The notes beneath the pieces were generated by a model. It was not told where the DNA came from, did no database searches, and saw nothing but the letters and a program-made list of their open reading frames with translations. A program made the position numbers and the translations under genes. Below are positions 1 through 9,242 of a stretch of DNA of 64,000 nucleotides, piece by piece (within the stretch, counting starts at the first letter, position 1; each line of letters opens with the position of its first letter). The DNA is from Microbacterium sp. LWH3-1.2 (GTDB lineage: Bacteria; Actinomycetota; Actinomycetes; Actinomycetales; Microbacteriaceae). The stretch is taken from the NCBI RefSeq assembly GCF_040675855.1, contig NZ_JBEGIK010000001.1, positions 3,534,001-3,598,000 of the forward strand, given 5' to 3'.

Positions 1-113
1 ACGAGGAGCTCCTCGGCTGGCTCTACGTCGGCGGCAAGCCGAAGCGCTCGCGTCCGACGCGCCGTAAGGGGGTCGACGCGACGCGCTTCGTCGGCCGCAT
101 GCCGAAGGGCTGA
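1..113 (+). CDS. C-terminal fragment of an unidentified protein (possibly nitroreductase family)
   Basis: The last 36 codons of a gene entering from the left edge; codons begin at base 3 and the TGA is at 111-113. The residues LLGWLYVGGKP followed by a basic tail (KRSRPTRRKG) resemble the last strand and tail of some nitroreductase-family proteins, but this is too short to assign. It converges on the uricase gene, whose stop is only 21 bases away. Confidence 0.5.
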   Translation, partial: EELLGWLYVGGKPKRSRPTRRKGVDATRFVGRMPKG

Positions 114-134
114 CACGCCGGCCGCGACCCGGCC

Positions 135-1034
135 TCAGCAGAAGCCGGAGATCCCGTTCCACGCGGGGTGGTCCCCGGCGACGCCCTCGCGCAGCACCGT
201 GGCCTCGATCAGACCGTACGGGCGATCGGCGGCGTAGAAGACCTCATTGGGGTTGTCGAGTCCGAACGGCGTGAGGTCCACCGCGAAATGGTGCAGGTTG
301 GGCATCGAGAACCGGATCTCGTCGATCTCGGTGCGCTCCTCGAGCACGCGCCGGCCCATCTCGTACAGGGTCTGCTGCAGGGCCAGCGAGTGGGTCTCGG
401 CGAACGCCACGAGCATCAGCCGCCGCACGTCGGCGAACGCCTCGTCGAAGTCGACATCGAGTCTGCGGTAGCGCCATCGTGCGGTGACCGAGGTCGCGAG
501 GATGCGGTCGTCCGTCTCGGCGAGCGTCGTGTAGCGGTCGCGGACGAATCCGTGGAACTCGGAGCCCGCGGACTTGAGAACCGCCAGGTCGCGCAGCCCC
601 GAGATGACGGTGGCCTCGGCTCCGAAGAACGTGACCACGGCCGTGCGGATCTCGGTTCCGCCGCGGACGAAAGAGTGGTCGTGCCCTTCGCCGTCGACGG
701 GGATGCGGTTCCAGGTGTACTGGTCGGCCTCCCAGCGTCCGCCCGTGACCCACGCGAACTCGCCGGTGAAATGCCGCCCCAGCCGTAGCAGGAAGTCCTC
801 CGGCGTGCCGACCCCGTCGCGCGCGAAGGCGAACACCGTGTTCTTCTGGGTGTCGGTCGCGACGATGCGGGCGTTGTCGCCCTCGGTGTGGGCCGCCGTG
901 AAATCCCCGCGCAGCTGCGAGGTCACGTCGAGGTCGGTGACCCTGTGCCTCGAACCGTCCCGGTCGATCCGGACGAGCCGCACCTCGGCCTTGCCGTACT
1001 GGTTCGCGCCGAGCACGATGCCGGGCTCGGTCAT
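135..1034 (-). CDS. pucL: factor-independent urate oxidase (uricase)
   Basis: A 299-residue cofactor-free urate oxidase, which converts urate and O2 to 5-hydroxyisourate and H2O2. The family signature NLHHFAVDLTPFGLDN lies near the C-terminus. The N-terminal half has YGKAEVRL (Lys15) and ATDTQKNT (Thr62), positions of the Lys-Thr pair that activates O2 and substrate in this family. Length is usual for the family. The ATG at 1032-1034 was chosen because it sits 1 base after the HIU hydrolase stop (1036-1038), so the two are probably translationally coupled. The product feeds UraH. The next enzyme in the pathway (UraD) is broken here. Confidence 0.95.
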   Translation of the reverse strand: MTEPGIVLGANQYGKAEVRLVRIDRDGSRHRVTDLDVTSQLRGDFTAAHTEGDNARIVATDTQKNTVFAFARDGVGTPEDFLLRLGRHFTGEFAWVTGGRWEADQYTWNRIPVDGEGHDHSFVRGGTEIRTAVVTFFGAEATVISGLRDLAVLKSAGSEFHGFVRDRYTTLAETDDRILATSVTARWRYRRLDVDFDEAFADVRRLMLVAFAETHSLALQQTLYEMGRRVLEERTEIDEIRFSMPNLHHFAVDLTPFGLDNPNEVFYAADRPYGLIEATVLREGVAGDHPAWNGISGFC

Positions 1035-1035
1035 G

Positions 1036-1362
1036 TCAGTTGCCCCGGTAGGTGGAGTACGAGAACGGACTGAGCAGCAGCGGCACGTGGTGGTGCTCCC
1101 CGCCGTCGGCGACCGCGAAAACGATCGACACCACCGGGTAGAACGTGTCCCGTCCCGTGGCGGCGAAGTACTCGCCGGTCGCGAACGTGAGCCGGAACGT
1201 TCCGGCGTCGAGCCGCTCGGGGCCGAGATCGGCGATCCGGCCCGCCTCGTCGGTGACACCGGACGCCACCTCGACGCCGGCCGCCGTGGCGAGCACCACG
1301 CCGACGCCACGCGCAGGGCCTCCGAGCGCAGCATCCAGCACGTGCGTCGTGATCTGGCTCAT
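1036..1362 (-). CDS. uraH: 5-hydroxyisourate hydrolase (transthyretin-like)
   Basis: A 108-residue HIU hydrolase, which opens 5-hydroxyisourate to OHCU. It starts MSQITTHVLDA and ends with HHHVPLLLSPFSYSTYRGN. The N-terminal His, the HHHVP histidines and the C-terminal YRG tetrapeptide are the catalytic signature; the usual final Ser of YRGS is Asn here, and I do not know whether that matters. The start ATG overlaps a TGA (1359-1361) ending the decayed uraD reading frame, a relic of ATGA coupling. It lies directly upstream of uricase. Confidence 0.93.
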   Translation of the reverse strand: MSQITTHVLDAALGGPARGVGVVLATAAGVEVASGVTDEAGRIADLGPERLDAGTFRLTFATGEYFAATGRDTFYPVVSIVFAVADGGEHHHVPLLLSPFSYSTYRGN

Positions 1363-1502
1363 GAACCGATGTTCCCTTCCCGTCGGAGGAGGGCGATCCG
1401 GCGCAGCTGCTCCGCACGACCGGGATCTCCTGCTCCCCAGTGTGGGCCAGACGGGCGTTCAGCGCATCGAGGATCTCGTCGGCGCTGCACGCGCCGGCGG
1501 AC
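1359..1502 (-). pseudogene. uraD: remnant of OHCU decarboxylase gene (uraD), 3' end only
   Basis: Reading leftward from the bcp stop, one frame gives SADEILDALNARLA and a second frame gives AGDPGRAEQLRRIALLRREG before a TGA that overlaps the uraH start. Together these match the last roughly 45 residues expected of 2-oxo-4-hydroxy-4-carboxy-5-ureidoimidazoline decarboxylase, split by a frameshift. The other three quarters of the gene is missing: the bcp stop (1503-1505) abuts the remnant. The homology is recognised by eye, so a protein-profile search should confirm it. If right, OHCU must decay spontaneously or be handled elsewhere. Confidence 0.7.
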
Positions 1503-1976
1503 TCAGGCGGCGAGCTGGGCGCGGAGGCGATCGACGTGGCCGCGGGGATCCACCCGATACTCGGCGGACTGCACCGTGCCGTCGGGATCCAGCACGAAGG
1601 TCGAACGGATGAGGCCCACGCGCTCCTCGCCGTTCACCGCCTTCGTGCCCCACGCGCCCCAGGCTTCGGCGACGGCATGGTCCTCGTCCGAGAGGAGCGG
1701 GAATCGCAGCTGCTCGGCCTCGGCCCATTCTGCAAGGCGCTCGACCGGGTCGGGTGAGATGCCGACCACGGCGACCCCCGCCGCCTGCAGCGACGCGAGG
1801 TTGTCCCGGAAGTCGCAGGCCTCGGTCGTGCAGCCGGGCGTGAACGCGGCCGGGTAGAAGTAGACGACGAGGCGGCGGCCGGCGAAATCCTCGGGCCGCA
1901 CGACCGCCCCGGTGGAGTCGGGAAGCGCGAAGCCGGGGTTCGCGTCGCCCTTGTTCAGCCGTGTCTCGTCCGCCAT
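1503..1976 (-). CDS. bcp: peroxiredoxin, Bcp/PrxQ type
   Basis: A 157-residue thioredoxin-dependent peroxidase. YFYPAAFTPGCTTEACDF holds the peroxidatic Cys in the TPGC context, with a second Cys five residues on (CTTEAC), the resolving position of the PrxQ subclass. The ATG at 1976 (MADETRLNKGD) fits the family N-terminus better than an in-frame start at 2018. It sits inside the urate cluster, just upstream of the uraD remnant. Uricase makes H2O2, so a peroxidase here is sensible, though it may simply have arrived with the deletion that removed most of uraD. Confidence 0.92.
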   Translation of the reverse strand: MADETRLNKGDANPGFALPDSTGAVVRPEDFAGRRLVVYFYPAAFTPGCTTEACDFRDNLASLQAAGVAVVGISPDPVERLAEWAEAEQLRFPLLSDEDHAVAEAWGAWGTKAVNGEERVGLIRSTFVLDPDGTVQSAEYRVDPRGHVDRLRAQLAA

Positions 1977-2014
1977 GTCGTGCGTCCCTTCGATGGCTCC
2001 TCGTGAGGCGCCGG

Positions 2015-2929
2015 TCACGAGGTCGGGTGAACGCCGAACGCGAGAGCCAGCTTCTCGATCTTCTGCGCCCGGCCGAGCCGTGGCAAGTCGCTGCCGTCAC
2101 GGACAACGCGCCCGCGACCCTCGAAATCTGCCAGGAAGTCGAGCGCCCACAGAACCTCGCTCGGCGTGGGGCAGATGACCTCGTTGATGACGGGCGCCTG
2201 CTCGGCGGCGAGGCACAGCTTTCCGGTCATGCCCATCGACACCGTGATCGCGGAGTGGTCACGCAGTGTCGGCATGCTGTTGCCCACGGTCGGGCCGTCG
2301 ATCGGTCCGGGCAGGTTGCCCACGCGACTGGCGACGACGAGTCGGGCACGCGGGTAGGCCATCGCCTCGGCGTCCGCGCTCATGCCGGTGTCGCGACGGA
2401 AGTCGCCGCTGCCGAACGCGAGGCGGAACGCACCGCGGGCGCGGGCGATGTGGGCGGCGTCCTCCATGCCCAGCGCCGACTCGACGAGCGCGACGACCGG
2501 CACGTTCCCGCCGAGGCGGTCGAACGAGCTCGTGACCTGGTCGGGTGATTCGGTCTTCGCGAGCATGATGCCCTCGAGCGAGGCGATACCGGCCAGGGCG
2601 GCGAGGTCGTCGGCCCAGAACGGGCTCAGCGCGTCGTTGACGCGGACCCACGCGCGGCCGCCGCCGCGGAGCCACTCCGCGACGTCCTGGCGCGCCCGCG
2701 GCTTGTTGCTGGGGTCGACCGCGTCCTCGATGTCGAGCACGACGGCGTCGGCACGCGACGCCGCCATGTCGTCGAACGACTCAGGGCGGGTTCCCGGCAC
2801 GAGAAGCCACGAACGCGCGATGGACGGGTCCACCGCGCGGTGGCGCGCGGGGCGCGACGGGATCAGCGACCGCAGGTCGTCCTCCGTGTCGAGGACCTCT
2901 GCGCCGCTGCCATAGGGATCTACCGTCAT
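2015..2929 (-). CDS. HpcH/HpaI-type aldolase / CitE-like lyase
   Basis: A 304-residue TIM-barrel protein of the citrate lyase beta/HpcH-HpaI family. SWLLVPGTRPESFD and ADAVVLDIEDAVDP near the N-terminus carry the substrate and metal acidic residues, and VALVESALGMEDA follows mid-protein. These enzymes cleave or form C-C bonds of acyl-CoA or oxo-acid substrates; the substrate here is unknown. The ATG at 2929 has a GGAAGAAG ribosome site 5-7 bases upstream, whereas the GTG at 2953 has none. It lies between the decayed allB and bcp, so a link to glyoxylate or ureide carbon disposal is only inferred from position. Confidence 0.85.
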   Translation of the reverse strand: MTVDPYGSGAEVLDTEDDLRSLIPSRPARHRAVDPSIARSWLLVPGTRPESFDDMAASRADAVVLDIEDAVDPSNKPRARQDVAEWLRGGGRAWVRVNDALSPFWADDLAALAGIASLEGIMLAKTESPDQVTSSFDRLGGNVPVVALVESALGMEDAAHIARARGAFRLAFGSGDFRRDTGMSADAEAMAYPRARLVVASRVGNLPGPIDGPTVGNSMPTLRDHSAITVSMGMTGKLCLAAEQAPVINEVICPTPSEVLWALDFLADFEGRGRVVRDGSDLPRLGRAQKIEKLALAFGVHPTS

Positions 2930-2985
2930 CTCACTCTTCTTCCGTATCGTCACGTCTACCCGGCCGGGGGCGGCCGGTGTCGGCG

Positions 2986-3525
2986 TCAGGCCGCGTCGCG
3001 GCGCAGCAGGCGACCGCGGGGCTCGGCGAAGTCGACCCGTTCAGCCCGCAGGAAGGTCTCGCGGACGACGCCCGTCAGGACGCGGCCGTCGTACGGCGAG
3101 AGGGGATTCTTGTGGTGCAGGCGGGCGACGTCGACGACGAACCCTGCCTCGGGTGCGAACACCGACAAGGTCGGCGTCGAAGCCGAGCGCAATCCTGCCC
3201 TTGCGGGCGAGACCCGCCAGGGCCGCCGGACGCGCCGACATCCATTCCACCACCTTCTCGAGCGAGATGCCTCGTCGCCTGGCATCGGTCCGGACGACGG
3301 GCAGCCCCAGCTGGAGAGACGAAACCCCTCCCCACGCGGCGCCGAAGTCGCCGTGGTCCAGCTCTTGAGGTCGAGCGCGGCGGGCGAATGGTCGCTGACG
3401 ACGCTCTCGATCGTGCCGTCGAGGAGCCGCATCGGTGATGCCGACGTCGCGCGGCCGGAGACCGCCCCCGGTCAGCACCCGCCCGCCGCGCACGACGAGG
3501 CCGTGCCGTGGGATCGCTCGCTCAT
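2986..3525 (-). pseudogene. allB: decayed allantoinase gene (internal deletion plus frameshifts)
   Basis: Pieces of one allantoinase can be read across several frames. The N-terminal strand is RHGLVVRGGRVLTGGGLRP. It joins abruptly to late-domain segments LLDGTIESVVSDHSPAALD, FGAAWGGVSSLQLGLPVV, SLEKVVEWMSARPAALAGL and VARLHHKNPLSPYDGRVLTG. The family is about 450 residues, so some 270-290 central residues, including most metal ligands, are missing. Frame changes occur after the start ATG (3525), at the deletion junction, after LDLKSW and before FAPEAGFVVD. It cannot give a working enzyme. The order allE-allB fits a former allantoin operon. Confidence 0.85.
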
Positions 3526-3538
3526 GTGGTCACCGGCG

Positions 3539-4351
3539 TCAGGTGAGACGGACCTGACGGTTGACGTCCTTGTAGAGCAGGTACCGGAACGGCTCGGGGC
3601 CGCCGGCGTAGCAGGCCTGCGGGCAGAAGGCCCGGAGCAGCATGTAGTCTCCGGCCTCGCACTCGACCCAGTCGTCGTTGAGCCGGTACACCGCCTTGCC
3701 TTGCAAGACGTAGAGGCCGTGCTCCATGACGTGGGTCTCGGCGAACGGGATCGACCCCCCGGGCTGGAACGTGAGGATGTTGACGTGCATGTCGTGGGCG
3801 AGGTCGTCGGGATCGACGAAGCGGGTGGTCGCCCATGCGCCGTCGGTGTCGGACATGGCGTGCGGTTCGACGTCCTGCTCGCGCGTGACGAACGACGTGG
3901 GCACCGGTATGCCGTCGACCCGTTCGTAGGCCTTGCGGATCCAGTGGAACGTCGTCGGCTCACCGCGTTCGTTGGCGAGCGACCAGTGCGCACCCGGCGC
4001 GAGGAACGCGTACCCACCCGCCTCGAGCGCGTGCCGCTCGCCCTCGAGGGTGAGCGCGAGCACGCCCGCCGTGACGAAGACGACACCCTCGACGCTTTTC
4101 TCGAGCTCGGGCGCCTCGGCTCCCCCGCCCGGGGCGATCTCGACGATCAGCTGTGCGAAGGTCGTCGCCGACCCCGCGACCGGGCGCGCGAGAATCCAGG
4201 ACCGCGTGTTCGTGAAGCCGGGCAGGTTGCTCGTCACGATGTCGCGCAGCACTCCCTTCGGGATGAACGTGTACGCCTGCTTCACGACGGCCCGGTCCGT
4301 GAGGAGTGCGGTCTGCGGCGGCAGTCCGCCTCGCGGCGTGTAGTAGCTCAT
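3539..4351 (-). CDS. allE: (S)-ureidoglycine aminohydrolase, bicupin
   Basis: A 270-residue bicupin that releases ammonia from (S)-ureidoglycine to give ureidoglycolate, late in allantoin breakdown. The first cupin covers roughly residues 60-110 (VEGVVFVTAGVLALTLEGE), the second roughly 185-255, with HVNILTFQPGGSIPF, ETHVMEHGLYVLQGKAVYRL and ECEAGDYMLLRAFCPQ supplying the Mn-binding His and Glu residues. The N-terminal YYTPRGGLPPQT is typical. Its ATG overlaps the upstream stop by 4 bases (ATGA). Because the neighbouring allantoinase is broken and no allantoicase or AllC is visible, its substrate supply in this strain is uncertain. Confidence 0.93.
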   Translation of the reverse strand: MSYYTPRGGLPPQTALLTDRAVVKQAYTFIPKGVLRDIVTSNLPGFTNTRSWILARPVAGSATTFAQLIVEIAPGGGAEAPELEKSVEGVVFVTAGVLALTLEGERHALEAGGYAFLAPGAHWSLANERGEPTTFHWIRKAYERVDGIPVPTSFVTREQDVEPHAMSDTDGAWATTRFVDPDDLAHDMHVNILTFQPGGSIPFAETHVMEHGLYVLQGKAVYRLNDDWVECEAGDYMLLRAFCPQACYAGGPEPFRYLLYKDVNRQVRLT

Positions 4352-5628
4352 GCGTGATCCTCGGTCGTGACCGGCGTCGGATGCGCGAGCGCGACGAGGG
4401 CCGCGAGGTCGAGGCCCGCGGCATCCGTCAGCTCGGCCGCGGTGATGGCACCGCAGGCGGCACCGCGGACCAGGAACGCCGAGAGCGCACGGGCGGTCGC
4501 GGGCTCGTCGAGCACCGCGCCGCCCCCGGCTCGGCCGACGTAGGCGCGCACCCGCATGGCGGCATCGGCGAACCCCTCCCGGTAGAACCGGGCGTTGGTG
4601 ACGAAGCGGGGCACGAGCTGCGCCGGATGCAGGTCCCACCCCTGGAAGAAGCCGCGCTCCAGCGACCGCCGCGTGAGCCGGGCGCTGAGGCGCCATGCCG
4701 CGCGCACGGCGTCGGCATCGCCGACCGGGAGGATATTCGTCGAGCCGTCGGACAGCCGCACGCCGGTCTGCGCCGCGGCCACCTGCATGACGTTCTTGGC
4801 GTGGTCGGCCGCCGGGTGGTCCAGCGACTGATATCCCGGGGCGATGCCCAACGCCGCGCTGTAGTCGTAGGTGCCGTAGTGGAGCCCGCTCACCCGTCCG
4901 CCGGCCGCGTGGATCGCCCTCGCCAGGGGGGAGGTCCCGTCGGCGCCCAGCACGATCTGCGGCGTCTCGACCTGCATCTCGAACCGCAGCCGCCCGGCCG
5001 GGAGCCCGTGATGCTGCTCGAGGCGGTCGCAGAGCCGCGCCATCGCCTCGACCTGCGCGACCGCGGTCACCTTCGGGAGGGTGAGCCGGAGGCCGTCGGG
5101 CAGGTCGCCCGCTCGCAGCAGCGTCGCCAGGAACAGATCGAGAGAGCGGATGCCGCGTCCTCGCGTCGCACGCTCGGGCCCCTTGATGCGAATCCCGAAG
5201 AAGGCGGGCGCCTCGCTGCTCGCGAGGGCCTCCAGAAGCATTCCCGCCGCGCGGCGCACGTCGGCGTCCTCCGTCTCGTCGCCGCGGTCGCCATAGCCGT
5301 CCTCCAGGTCGAGGCGGAGGTCCTCGATCGGCTCGGACGCGAGCTTCCCCGCGACGAGGGCCGAGACATCGCCGGCGAACTCTTCGGGCACGCCCAGGTC
5401 CAGGACGACAGCGTCCATACCGCCCTGGACGGCGACAGCTGCGAGCGCCGCAGCGCCCCACTCGCGCGCGAGGGCCGGGGAGTACCGGTCGGCGGGCACG
5501 TAGACCGTGTGCACGGGCTGCCGGGCGCCGTCGTCGCCCGGATAGCCGTCGGCGAGGAGCCGGTCGGTGGGTGCCAGGAGGCGGTCGATGCCCGCGAGGT
5601 CGTCCGGCGTCAGCGCCGGTCCCGTCAC
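4348..5628 (-). CDS. DUF6986-type aldolase-like protein
   Basis: A 426-residue protein distantly related to HpcH/HpaI aldolases and malate synthase-like TIM barrels. VHTVYVPADRYSP is near the N-terminus, LRLDLEDGYGDRGDE carries an acidic metal-type motif, LTLPKV and FEMQVETPQIVLG follow, and YGTYDYSAALGI is in the second half. Proteins of this type often sit in actinobacterial urate/allantoin clusters, as here; the reaction is unknown to me. A GTG at 5628 was chosen because GGAAGAG lies about 7 bases upstream; a GTG at 5703 lacks a ribosome site. The stop overlaps the allE start, so it heads the operon. Confidence 0.8.
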   Translation of the reverse strand: MTGPALTPDDLAGIDRLLAPTDRLLADGYPGDDGARQPVHTVYVPADRYSPALAREWGAAALAAVAVQGGMDAVVLDLGVPEEFAGDVSALVAGKLASEPIEDLRLDLEDGYGDRGDETEDADVRRAAGMLLEALASSEAPAFFGIRIKGPERATRGRGIRSLDLFLATLLRAGDLPDGLRLTLPKVTAVAQVEAMARLCDRLEQHHGLPAGRLRFEMQVETPQIVLGADGTSPLARAIHAAGGRVSGLHYGTYDYSAALGIAPGYQSLDHPAADHAKNVMQVAAAQTGVRLSDGSTNILPVGDADAVRAAWRLSARLTRRSLERGFFQGWDLHPAQLVPRFVTNARFYREGFADAAMRVRAYVGRAGGGAVLDEPATARALSAFLVRGAACGAITAAELTDAAGLDLAALVALAHPTPVTTEDHA

Positions 5629-5760
5629 CGCACGCTCTTCCGGTCGGGCGCCGTGGTCGGCGCGCGACGGGAGGGTGCGGTGCGGCTGCGACCCCTTCGG
5701 CACGGTCTCAGCATGCCACCCCGCAGCGCGACGCGGGGTGCGAAATCGCGGGGTCCGGCG

Positions 5761-6717
5761 TCAGCGGCCGCGGCGCGGGATCCATCCCCACGGCATGGCC
5801 GCCACGACCACCGACAGGATCGCGAGCGCCGACATGAGGAGGGAGGCGCCGAGCGTCGGCGCGGCGTCGGTCGGCCAGATCGCGTCGATCAGCACCGAGG
5901 TGACGACCTGGCCCACGACCGTGCCGAGGCCGAGGAGGAGGACGCCGGTGTAGGGCACGAGCGCCGCCGCCAGGAAGATGTACGTCACCCCGATCACGCC
6001 GCCGAGGTACAGCCAGGGGTCGGAGGGAAGGGAGGTCGCCGGCCCGGCGATCGCGGTGTGGATGAGTTCGGCGACGCCGAGCACCGCCGTACCGCCGATG
6101 AAGTTCACGAAGGTCGCCGTCAGCGGCGTGCCGACGCGCTGACGCAGCCGGCCGTTGACCGCCGACTGCCACGCGATGCCCGCGCCGACGAGGAACGGCA
6201 GCACGAGGAGAACGGGCGGGGCATGGACGCCTCCGGCGAGCGACACCCCCGCGGCGAGCACCGCGAGCGCACCGCCGACGAGGCGCGCAGGGGTCACCGC
6301 GACGATCCCCGCCGGACCGATCCCGGCACGATCCAGCAGCAGGCCGCTCACCGCCTGGCCGGCGACGACGCCCACCGTGAACAATGCGACGCCGATGATT
6401 CCGACCGCGAGCGACTGGGTGGCGACGGAGAGCGCGCCGGCGACGCCGCCGCACAGCATCCAGATCGGGATGCTGCGCGTGCGCAGCCCCGAGACCAGTG
6501 CGCCGAATCCACGGCGCCCCTGTGGCAGCGCCGCCGAGAGCACGACGAGGACGACCAGTCCCGAGCCGAACGAGATCACGGCCGCGGCGAACCCGTCGCC
6601 GATGCGGACGCCGAGCTCACCGTTGATGCGCGCCTGCACGGCCGTGAGGACGCCGATGAGTGCGGCGCCGCCGAGACCGATCCAGACGGGCAGGCGGCGT
6701 GGGGTCACCCGATCCAT
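5761..6717 (-). CDS. DMT-superfamily transporter, YdcZ (DUF606) type
   Basis: About 318 residues with ten predicted membrane segments in two internally similar halves (PVWIGLGGAALIGVLTAVQA in the first; LPFLVGAGIAWQSAVNGRL in the second), each carrying the A-x-N-x-x-L/G motif typical of the YdcZ family. Function is a presumed inner-membrane exporter of unknown substrate. The start is uncertain: the ATG at 6717 directly abuts an AGGAGG, while an in-frame GTG at 6708 lies an ideal distance from it, so translation may begin there. It follows tRNA-Thr on the same strand and precedes the urate operon by about 130 bases. Confidence 0.85.
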   Translation of the reverse strand: MDRVTPRRLPVWIGLGGAALIGVLTAVQARINGELGVRIGDGFAAAVISFGSGLVVLVVLSAALPQGRRGFGALVSGLRTRSIPIWMLCGGVAGALSVATQSLAVGIIGVALFTVGVVAGQAVSGLLLDRAGIGPAGIVAVTPARLVGGALAVLAAGVSLAGGVHAPPVLLVLPFLVGAGIAWQSAVNGRLRQRVGTPLTATFVNFIGGTAVLGVAELIHTAIAGPATSLPSDPWLYLGGVIGVTYIFLAAALVPYTGVLLLGLGTVVGQVVTSVLIDAIWPTDAAPTLGASLLMSALAILSVVVAAMPWGWIPRRGR

Positions 6718-6782
6718 CCCTCCTGCCCGAGGGCTGGAGCCGATCGCGTGGCGCGGACCGGTGGCGGCGAGTCCCGGGAACC

Positions 6783-6858
6783 TGGAGCCGACTACGGGAC
6801 TTGAACCCGTAACCCCCGTATTACAAGTACGGTGCGCTACCAATTGCGCCAAGTCGGC
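6783..6858 (-). tRNA. tRNA-Thr (anticodon UGU)
   Basis: On the minus strand the gene starts GCCGACTTGGCGC and folds to a 7-bp acceptor stem, with an anticodon stem CCGTA/TACGG around the loop CTTGTAA (anticodon UGU). The T arm contains GGGTTCAAGTCCC. Discriminator U at 6786 is followed by a gene-encoded CCA (6785-6783). Confidence 0.96.
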
Positions 6859-6896
6859 AGAGCGCCCAGTCTAGCGGCGCCCGCGCGAGCATCCGG

Positions 6897-7838
6897 TCAC
6901 GGGGCCGTCGGAGTCGGCGTGGGGGTCGGCGTCGCCTTGTAGTATGCGTCGCTCGCGATCGTCAGCACGAACTGCGCGAACTCCTTGGGGTCGCCCAGCT
7001 CGCCGACGTACTGCGTGCCGTTCACCAGCACCATCGGCGTGCCGGTGAGGGCGGCGCCGTCGGTGCCGGGGAGCTCCTTGAGCGCCTGCTCGGTCGCTGA
7101 CTTCGCCCACGACGCGTACGACTGCTCCTCGATGCACGCGCGGACGACCTTCGGGCCGTCGAGCCCCGTCGCCTGCGCCACGTCCGCAAGCTGAGCGTCG
7201 GTGAGACCGTCGGAGTCGACCTCCGGCTGCTGGCGCAGGAGCGCGTCGTTGAAGGCGAAGAAGTAGTCCGGCGCGTGCTGCGCGACGCAGGCGGCGGCAC
7301 CGGCGGCACGCAGCGAGTACTTCGTGCCGTTCGACTTCGCCGTGAGCATGGCCACCGGGTAGTACGTCAGCGTCGCTGCGCCGTCGTCGACCCACTCCGA
7401 GAGCTGCTTCATGTTCGCGAGCTGGAAATCGCGCGAACCCGTCGAGAGGTAGTCCACATAGACCCGGATGTCGACCGCCGGCGCCTGGGTCGGGGTCGCG
7501 GTGGGAGTCGGCTCGGTCTCGGGAGTCGTCGACGCCTCGCCCTCGACGAGGCCGCCGGCGCCGGGGTCGGCCGCGACTCCTGCTCCGGCGACGTCGGTCA
7601 CGACGAACCCGCCGTCGACGCCCTTCGCGGGACTCATGGTCGGCTTCGAGGCGCTCGACGAGACTGTCCAGGTCACCACGACGGCGATGACCGCCACAAA
7701 CGCGATCGCGACGGCGACGAGCGACGTGCGCCGGATCAGGCGCGCTCGGGACTGGCGCGCCTTCACCTGCTGCGCCTTCTCACGCACGGCGTCGCGGCGC
7801 TCGCTGGGCGCGGAGTTCTGTGACTCGTCGCTCGACAT
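6897..7838 (-). CDS. membrane-anchored DsbA/thioredoxin-fold protein lacking the CxxC
   Basis: A 313-residue protein: a charged cytosolic N-terminus rich in Arg/Lys, one transmembrane helix (SLVAVAIAFVAVIAVVVTW), a Pro/Thr-rich linker, then a DsbA-like domain (VDIRVYVDYL to TGTPMVLVNGTQYVGEL). The cis-Pro loop GTPMVLVNG is present, but the place of the active CxxC reads DYLSTGSRDF, with Ser and Ser instead of Cys. Two other cysteines (AAACVAQH, VRACIEEQ) lie in the helical insert. It is therefore unlikely to be a classical disulfide oxidase. ATG 7838 has GAGAGG 5 bases upstream. The C-terminus ends in PTPTPTPTAP. Confidence 0.85.
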   Translation of the reverse strand: MSSDESQNSAPSERRDAVREKAQQVKARQSRARLIRRTSLVAVAIAFVAVIAVVVTWTVSSSASKPTMSPAKGVDGGFVVTDVAGAGVAADPGAGGLVEGEASTTPETEPTPTATPTQAPAVDIRVYVDYLSTGSRDFQLANMKQLSEWVDDGAATLTYYPVAMLTAKSNGTKYSLRAAGAAACVAQHAPDYFFAFNDALLRQQPEVDSDGLTDAQLADVAQATGLDGPKVVRACIEEQSYASWAKSATEQALKELPGTDGAALTGTPMVLVNGTQYVGELGDPKEFAQFVLTIASDAYYKATPTPTPTPTAP

Positions 7839-8062
7839 GGAACCTCTCGGGGCGGAAAGTGGGCCGGTGATCCGGCGGGGCCAGACGGGAAAGCGGCCGT
7901 CCACGATGCTAGTCAGCCACCCTGGGAAATGCCCAGACGCAAGCTCCGCGCGCGCCGTGTCATACTGTTCCTTGCGCCCGATGGCGGGCGTGCGGGTAAG
8001 CCCCCGCTCATTCCTCACTACGGATCGTCCGGCACGTACCTGCCGGTGAAGGAGAAGAGAAC

Positions 8063-9166
<1,104 letters not shown>

Positions 9167-9179
9167 CGCTGATTCGTTC

Positions 9180-9227
9180 GCGACGGCGCGGGTGGGAGAC
9201 TGTTCCCCCCGCGCCGTCGCTCGTTTT
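9180..9227 (+). terminator. intrinsic terminator after the ABC ATPase gene
   Basis: The arms GCGACGGCGCGGG and CCCGCGCCGTCGC (13 bp), plus three more G-C pairs beyond a bulge, enclose an 8-base loop and are followed by TCGTTTTCTC. It lies between the ATPase stop and the DUF4032 ribosome site, so the downstream gene is probably read from its own promoter or by readthrough. Confidence 0.75.
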
Positions 9228-9242
9228 CTCCTGGAGGGGATC

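Noticed and set aside
2951..2953. GTG as start of the CitE-like gene
   Set aside because: It lacks a ribosome site, whereas the ATG at 2927-2929 has GGAAGAAG at proper distance.
4306..6804. Long plus-strand open frame opposite DUF6986 and YdcZ genes
   Set aside because: His/Arg/Gly-rich without domain features and running into the tRNA-Thr gene; a shadow.
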